A stretch of 5,138 bases of DNA from Anaerolineae bacterium. Lineage in GTDB: Bacteria > Chloroflexota > Anaerolineae > 4572-78 > NAK82. The stretch lies in assembly GCA_030598425.1 (NCBI GenBank), contig JAUVPY010000244.1:1-5138 (forward strand). The letters run 5' to 3'. This document shows, piece by piece, positions 1 through 5,138 of the stretch. The notes beneath the pieces were generated by a model that did no database searches, was not told the DNA's origin, and was given only the letters and a program-made list of their open reading frames with translations. Made by a program: the position numbers and the translations under genes. The first letter of the stretch is position 1. Each line of letters begins with the position of its first letter.

Positions 1-284
1 AGGTAGCCTATACGCACAGCCGCCGCGCCGGAACCGCAGGCGCCTTCAACTTTGATGGCCTCAATGCCGCGCAGCCCGGCGAAGTCGGCGATAAGGGGTC
101 CCAGGTGGGACTGGCCGCTGATCTCGCCCGACAGCATATTGCCCACGTACAGCGCGTCGGCCTTCTCGACGCCCGCGTCACCCATCGCCGCTTTAACTGC
201 GTCGTAGGCCAGATGTCGCAAACTCCGTTCCCAATGTTCCCCAACCGGGGTCTGTCCTATGCCAATGATACTTACGTCTCGCAA
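1..284 (-). CDS. Acetoacetyl-CoA thiolase, archaeal/SCP2 type (N-terminal part, cut by left edge)
   Basis: Thiolase expected to condense two acetyl-CoA into acetoacetyl-CoA, the first step of the mevalonate pathway, in the cytoplasm. The 94 visible codons start LRDVSIIGIGQTPVGEHWE and run to the nucleophile loop VEGACGSGAAAVRIG, where Cys83 is the expected acyl-accepting cysteine. NMLSGEISGQSHLGPL (residues 49-64) is typical of the SCP2/archaeal thiolase branch. The start is TTG at 284-282: GGAG at 295-292 lies 7 bases upstream, and the protein begins right at the first beta strand (VSIIGIG); the next in-frame ATG codons (residues 34 and 50) would remove that strand. The rest of the protein, with the later His and Cys active-site motifs, lies beyond the window. 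It follows HMG-CoA synthase by 126 bp on the same strand. In archaea such a thiolase forms a complex with HMG-CoA synthase through a DUF35 protein. Other SCP2-like thiolase roles (lipid or sterol breakdown) are possible, but the context argues for mevalonate synthesis. Confidence 0.88.
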   Translation of the reverse strand, partial: MRDVSIIGIGQTPVGEHWERSLRHLAYDAVKAAMGDAGVEKADALYVGNMLSGEISGQSHLGPLIADFAGLRGIEAIKVEGACGSGAAAVRIGY

Positions 285-290
285 TGTGTA

Positions 291-296
291 TCTCCG
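291..296 (-). promoter_or_regulatory. Ribosome binding site of the thiolase gene
   Basis: On the minus strand CGGAGA (296-291) contains GGAG with 7 bases to the TTG at 284-282. This is the clearest Shine-Dalgarno sequence in the window, and it decides for the unusual TTG start. Confidence 0.65.
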
Positions 297-297
297 T

Positions 298-344
298 GAT
301 CAGGAAATCAGGAAATCTGGTAATCAGGGATCGGGGATCAGGCC
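298..344. repeat. Degenerate 8-bp tandem repeat (ATCAGGAA type)
   Basis: Read on the plus strand, this stretch is a run of units GATCAGGA, AATCAGGA, AATCTGGT, AATCAGGG, ATCGGGG, ATCAGGCC. The shared core is ATCAGG with a period of 7-8 bases. It fills most of the left half of the 126-bp gap between HMG-CoA synthase and thiolase, just before the thiolase ribosome binding site. Its core is the reverse complement of the CCTGAT core of the array at 369-413, so the two arrays face each other and can pair. Confidence 0.75.
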
Positions 345-368
345 ATCAAGATTTGGGATCACCTGCCC

Positions 369-410
369 CCTGAGTACCTGATACCTGAGTACCTGATACC
401 TGGTTCCTGA

Positions 411-413
<3 letters not shown>
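369..413. repeat. Tandem repeat, 15-bp unit CCTGAGTACCTGATA and derivatives
   Basis: CCTGAGTACCTGATA occurs twice in perfect tandem (369-383, 384-398), followed by CCTGGTT (399-405) and CCTGATTA (406-413). Each 15-mer is itself two related 7-8 base units. The last unit contains the TTA that is the complement of the HMG-CoA synthase stop codon TAA (413-411), so the array begins inside the gene's final codon. TTCCTGAT (404-411) is an exact reverse complement of ATCAGGAA (299-306) in the neighbouring array. Confidence 0.85.
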
Positions 414-1457
<1,044 letters not shown>

Positions 1458-1499
1458 TATTCCGTATTGCGTATCCCGTGCTGCGTATCCCGTATCACT
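1458..1499. repeat. Degenerate 7-bp tandem repeat (TATYCCG type), six units
   Basis: Immediately upstream of the chosen HMG-CoA synthase start lie six consecutive heptamers on the plus strand: TATTCCG, TATTGCG, TATCCCG, TGCTGCG, TATCCCG, TATCACT. The period is exactly 7 bases, so any translation through it (the 15-residue N-terminal extension from ATG 1502) does not give a protein repeat. This supports non-coding status. Confidence 0.75.
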
Positions 1500-1523
1500 C
1501 ATATTCGCTGACTCGTTTACCTA

Positions 1524-2831
<1,308 letters not shown>

Positions 2832-2864
2832 TTGATAATACTTACCCGTCAAATCCGAATTGCA

Positions 2865-2888
2865 AATATATTACGCACTATTTGTCAA
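2865..2888 (-). promoter_or_regulatory. Possible promoter of the mevalonate operon
   Basis: On the minus strand a consensus -35 box TTGACA (2888-2883) is followed after 12 bases by TATATT (2870-2865), in an AT-rich stretch 34 bp before the HMG-CoA reductase start. The spacer is much shorter than the usual 16-18, so the two boxes may not work together. No good -10 box is seen at the standard distance. Confidence 0.3.
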
Positions 2889-2921
2889 GAAGATGCAATA
2901 CGTTTTTCCGTGGATTCACAC

Positions 2922-2955
2922 AAAAAAGCAGCCGCCCGTGGGTACATTCGGCTGC
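2922..2955 (-). terminator. Intrinsic terminator, minus strand
   Basis: Read on the minus strand, GCAGCCG (2955-2949) and CGGCTGC (2934-2928) form a perfect 7-bp GC-rich stem with a 14-base loop, followed at once by six T (2927-2922). The loop contains CCC and GGG, which could pair further. The plus strand has no T-run after the stem, so it acts in one direction only. It lies upstream of HMG-CoA reductase with no gene behind it. It could end a short RNA, attenuate the operon leader, or insulate the operon. Confidence 0.7.
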
Positions 2956-2967
2956 GGATCTAGCTGC

Positions 2968-2991
2968 ATTATAGCACAATGGGACTGTCAA
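2968..2991 (-). promoter_or_regulatory. Promoter-like element with perfect extended -10
   Basis: On the minus strand TGCTATAAT (2976-2968) matches the extended -10 consensus TGNTATAAT exactly. TTGACA (2991-2986) lies 12 bases upstream of TATAAT, too close for a standard -35, but an extended -10 can work without one. A start about 7 bases downstream would be near 2961, only a few bases before the terminator stem at 2955, predicting a transcript of about 40 bases unless terminated late. Confidence 0.45.
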
Positions 2992-3113
2992 AAACTACCA
3001 ACTTGGAGCCAACCGACGATTCGGTGGTCCTAACAAGGTCTTAATCTATGAAAAACCACGAGACAGTCTTGGAATTAGCCAGTTTTCTCCCCCTTCCTTA
3101 CCTCCCTGGATTA

Positions 3114-3122
3114 TGGTATACT
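3114..3122 (+). promoter_or_regulatory. Extended -10 promoter element for the plus-strand gene
   Basis: TGGTATACT fits an extended -10 (TGN followed by TATACT, 3117-3122). The sequence 17 bases upstream, TTCCTT (3094-3099), is a poor -35. A start near 3129 would give the methylase-like gene a leader of about 230 bases containing the whole inverted repeat at 3144-3305. Confidence 0.4.
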
Positions 3123-3143
3123 CATCTTGGATTTCCGGGAAGA

Positions 3144-3305
3144 ACCTGAGTTCGGAGTTTCCGAGAGGGAAATCATCCCGAGTAGGGCATAGCCCGTACA
3201 CCTGCACTTGTGGCGCAGGTGCAAGTGCAAGTGTACGGCTCTGCAAGCCTACTCAGAATGCTGAGCCTACTCGGGATGCTGATCAGCGTAATTCCGAACT
3301 CAGGT
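3144..3305. repeat. 162-bp nested imperfect inverted repeat (MITE-like element or structured leader)
   Basis: The two ends are inverted copies: ACCTGAGTTCGGAGTT (3144-3159) and its partner 3290-3305 match at 15 of 16 bases, with one G-T pair. Inside, CATCCCGAGTAGG (3174-3186) is perfectly complementary to 3266-3278. Within that, 3191-3210 pairs with 3222-3240 (AGCC, CGTACAC and TGCACTTG arms, with one bulged base and one mismatch). Smaller hairpins sit in the junctions: TTTCC/GGAAA around GAGAG (3158-3172) and CTCAG/CTGAG around AATG (3252-3265). GCTGATCAGC (3278-3287) is a 10-bp palindrome. CACCTGC (3199-3205) can instead pair with GCAGGTG (3215-3221), giving an alternative central fold. Adjacent to the ends are GGGAAGA (3137-3143) and GGTAAGA (3306-3312), a near-identical 7-bp direct repeat that could be an aged target-site duplication. 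No protein is encoded. Confidence 0.8.
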
Positions 3306-3357
3306 GGTAAGATGATCTCGGAGTAAAGGACGCAACCAGAACCTCTGAGTTGGTCAT

Positions 3358-5138
3358 ATGGCTGATTATTTTGTGCCTGGCATAACCCCTTCAGCGGCTG
3401 GCTTGTTAGGCAGCTTACTGCCTACCTGGCGTGAAGGTGTCGCCAGGCATTTTGTTGAAACGTATACTCACCCTGACGCGATTGTGCTGGACCCCTTCGT
3501 CGTGGACGATATACCCGTTCGAGAAGCGGTGGCCGCTGGCCGGCGCCTGGTCGCCACCAACAGCAACCCCTTGGTCGTGCTGTCGTTGCGTGAGCGATTG
3601 TCGCCGCCGGAACCGGATGAATTAAAGGCCGCCGTGACCCGCCTGGGCGATAGCCTGAAGCGGGGAGTTCCCTTGCGCGAGCATCTGAATCAACTGTATC
3701 GGACCCAGTGCCCGACCTGCAATCAGCAAGCTGTGGCTGATTACTTTATATGGTCTCGAGAGCCGGCCGACCCACGCCAAAAGTGGGTCGACTGTACAGC
3801 TTGCGGTCAAGCGGGGCTGGCGGCAGTGGACAAAAACGACATGGCGGTTCTCGACGAGGTGGAGACACGGGGTCTGCATTATTGGTACTTGCTCGACCGG
3901 GTGGCGCCCCCCCGCCAAGCTCCGGCAGGTGACAAAGCCCGCGCCCACGCCGAGACGTTGCTGGAGCTTTATACCCCTCGCGCCTTGTACGCCATAGCCG
4001 ATCTGCTGATGAAGATCGAGGCCACCTTCGACGAGGAGGTCCAAGGCCATTTGAAGGCGGTGTTGCTCACCTGCCTGGATGCGGCCAGCAATCTGTATCG
4101 ACCGGACACGCCACCCGGCGATGCGCCAGCACGCCCTGCGGTGGACAAACTTCACCCTCCCCGGCGGTTTGTTGAACGCAACGTGTGGCAGCTATTTGAG
4201 ACGTCCGTCGAAAATATGGCCGCGTCCGCCGCGCTTAGGGCACCGCTGCCCCTTCAGCTAGACCTGCACTGGGTCACCCGGGTGCCCTCCTCGACACAGG
4301 GATTGGTCTGGGTGCACAACTTGGGGGTGGGTGCGGTGGGGCGTGGTCTGACCCCCGAATCTGTGTCGCTGGTGTTGACAACACCGCCGCGACCTGATCC
4401 AGTCTTCTGGTCGCTTGCCTACCTGTGGACCGGTTGGATCTTCGGGCCCGACGAAGCTGGCAAGTTGAAGGGCCTGGCGTTACAAAAGTGGCCCGACTGG
4501 GCCTGGTATGTGACGACGATGACAACCGCCCTGCGCGCCTTACGCCCCGTCTTTCGATTTGATGGCGTGTGTGTGCTCACGCTGCACGGCTCGCCGCCCC
4601 AGGGGGCCTTTGCGATGGCCCTGGCCGCCCTGGCTGCCGGCTACGATGTCGAAAGCTGGCAGCACCGCGCTACGGGTGAGCACCAGTATACCCTGGTCCC
4701 GGCTCCGCTCCAGGAACCCGCCGAAGAGGACCCTGAGGCGTTGGGTTCGCGTGTGATGGCCGAGAGCGCTAAGGCGGCCACCAGGTACGTTCGCGCCCGG
4801 GGCGAACCGGTCCAGGCCGAAACCCTGCAAATTGCAGCCTGGCACCGTCTGATGCGCAAGGGGATCCTGGAGGTCGCCCAGGGATCTGTGCCGCCGAGCC
4901 GCGTGTTGAGTTGGTTGAACTCCGCAATCGGCCAGGGGCTGGACGAAGCCAAGGAAAAAAGCCTGGTTGAGGTGAGCGGAGACGACGGCCCGCCGGCAGG
5001 TTGGTGGCTGCGTAAGGTCGGCCGGGGGAGAGACAATCCGCTCAGCGACCGGGTCGAGGAAGCCGTGCTGACCGGGCTACGCGACGCCGACGCTAAGGGT
5101 GATGAACCTGTGGAGGAAACGACATTCATCCAATCCAT
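3358..5138 (+). CDS. Degenerate DNA methyltransferase-like protein with zinc ribbon (C-terminus cut by right edge)
   Basis: One open frame of 593 codons runs off the right edge. ATG 3358 is the first possible start, since an in-frame TGA lies at 3346-3348; no strong Shine-Dalgarno sequence precedes it. Residues 42-75 (IVLDPF...GRRLVATNSNPLVVL) resemble the SAM-binding region of N4/N6 DNA methylases, usually DPFxGxG then GVDxNP. Here the glycines are replaced (DPFVVDD) and the acidic residue is Asn68. A zinc ribbon follows: CPTC (118-121) and CTAC (146-149). A mostly helical stretch (about 190-265) leads to LVLTTPPRPDPVFW (338-351), which matches the catalytic motif position but reads TPPR instead of DPPY. 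The last 130 residues may include a winged-helix-like part (weak). I infer a fold relative of DUF1156-type or similar DNA methylases that has probably lost methyl transfer, and I recall similar uncharacterised proteins in Chloroflexota. Function unknown. It is divergent from the mevalonate genes, with no sign of shared function. Confidence 0.8.
   Translation, partial: MADYFVPGITPSAAGLLGSLLPTWREGVARHFVETYTHPDAIVLDPFVVDDIPVREAVAAGRRLVATNSNPLVVLSLRERLSPPEPDELKAAVTRLGDSLKRGVPLREHLNQLYRTQCPTCNQQAVADYFIWSREPADPRQKWVDCTACGQAGLAAVDKNDMAVLDEVETRGLHYWYLLDRVAPPRQAPAGDKARAHAETLLELYTPRALYAIADLLMKIEATFDEEVQGHLKAVLLTCLDAASNLYRPDTPPGDAPARPAVDKLHPPRRFVERNVWQLFETSVENMAASAALRAPLPLQLDLHWVTRVPSSTQGLVWVHNLGVGAVGRGLTPESVSLVLTTPPRPDPVFWSLAYLWTGWIFGPDEAGKLKGLALQKWPDWAWYVTTMTTALRALRPVFRFDGVCVLTLHGSPPQGAFAMALAALAAGYDVESWQHRATGEHQYTLVPAPLQEPAEEDPEALGSRVMAESAKAATRYVRARGEPVQAETLQIAAWHRLMRKGILEVAQGSVPPSRVLSWLNSAIGQGLDEAKEKSLVEVSGDDGPPAGWWLRKVGRGRDNPLSDRVEEAVLTGLRDADAKGDEPVEETTFIQS

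Larger units (their letters stand above)
2832..3357. other. Divergent intergenic region, no convincing gene
   Basis: These 526 bp separate the minus-strand mevalonate genes from the plus-strand methylase-like gene. Short open frames on both strands have no recognisable protein features, and several overlap inverted repeats. The region holds the promoter-like elements, the terminator and the large inverted repeat listed separately. It also has a small hairpin at 3009-3027 (ACCGA 3012-3016 pairing with TCGGT 3021-3025 around CGAT), and an inverted pair GACTGTC (2983-2989) and GACAGTC (3062-3068). Confidence 0.7.

Noticed and set aside
1458..1502. N-terminal extension of HMG-CoA synthase from an in-frame ATG at 1502
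   Set aside because: The added 15 codons are translated from 7-bp repeats, have no Shine-Dalgarno sequence, and extend beyond where the family normally starts.
2832..2852. HMG-CoA reductase start at TTG 2852
   Set aside because: It adds seven residues unlike class II reductases, whereas ATG 2831 gives MSQSSRLPGF, which lines up with the known family N-terminus.
3144..3305. Integron attC site
   Set aside because: The size and palindromic shape are suggestive, but no conserved GTTRRRY/RYYYAAC core ends are present and no cassette structure is nearby.
3046..3310. Small open frames of 65-66 codons on both strands in the intergenic region
   Set aside because: Both run through the inverted repeat or its flank, have no ribosome site or recognisable features, and the repeat structure explains the sequence better.
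3622..4155. 177-codon open frame on the minus strand
   Set aside because: It lies fully antisense to the methylase-like gene, whose frame has recognisable motifs; the antisense product shows no domain or sensible composition.
4641..5138. 165-codon open frame on the minus strand at the right edge
   Set aside because: Antisense to the methylase-like gene, rich in Ser, Pro, Thr and Arg in the way of shadow frames.

Overview
The window reads as a piece of a GC-rich bacterial genome, most likely Chloroflexota (Anaerolineae or Caldilineae type). That placement is an inference. It rests on the pairing of a class II HMG-CoA reductase with archaeal-type HMG-CoA synthase and thiolase, on the style of degenerate tandem repeats between genes, and on the resemblance, from memory, of the right-hand protein to an uncharacterised Chloroflexota methylase-like family.

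Left part, minus strand, positions 2831 down to 1: three genes in one direction build the entry to the mevalonate pathway. In transcription order they are a class II HMG-CoA reductase (2831-1524), an archaeal-type HMG-CoA synthase (1457-411) and an SCP2/archaeal-type acetoacetyl-CoA thiolase that runs off the left edge (284-1). Together they turn acetyl-CoA into acetoacetyl-CoA, HMG-CoA and mevalonate, the precursor of isoprenoids. All catalytic residues that can be checked by eye are present. The two gaps between these genes (66 and 126 bp) are largely made of short degenerate tandem repeats (7, 8 and 15 bp units). These repeats reach into the stop codon of the synthase and the last codons of the reductase.

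Middle, positions 2832-3357: a 526-bp divergent intergenic region with no convincing gene. It holds two minus-strand promoter-like elements (each TTGACA with a 12-bp spacer to a TATAAT-like box), with a minus-strand intrinsic terminator between them. It also holds a plus-strand extended -10 element, followed by a 162-bp nested inverted repeat (3144-3305) that could fold into a multi-helix RNA or cruciform. The repeat is flanked by a near-perfect 7-bp direct repeat, so it may be a MITE-like insertion. It may equally be a structured leader for the gene to its right.

Right part, plus strand, 3358 to the right edge: one long open gene (at least 593 codons, C-terminus cut off). It looks like an N4/N6-type DNA methyltransferase fold interrupted by a four-cysteine zinc ribbon, but its SAM-binding and catalytic motifs are degenerate. 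I infer a non-catalytic or repurposed methylase-like protein of unknown role. Nothing in the sequence links it functionally to the mevalonate genes.
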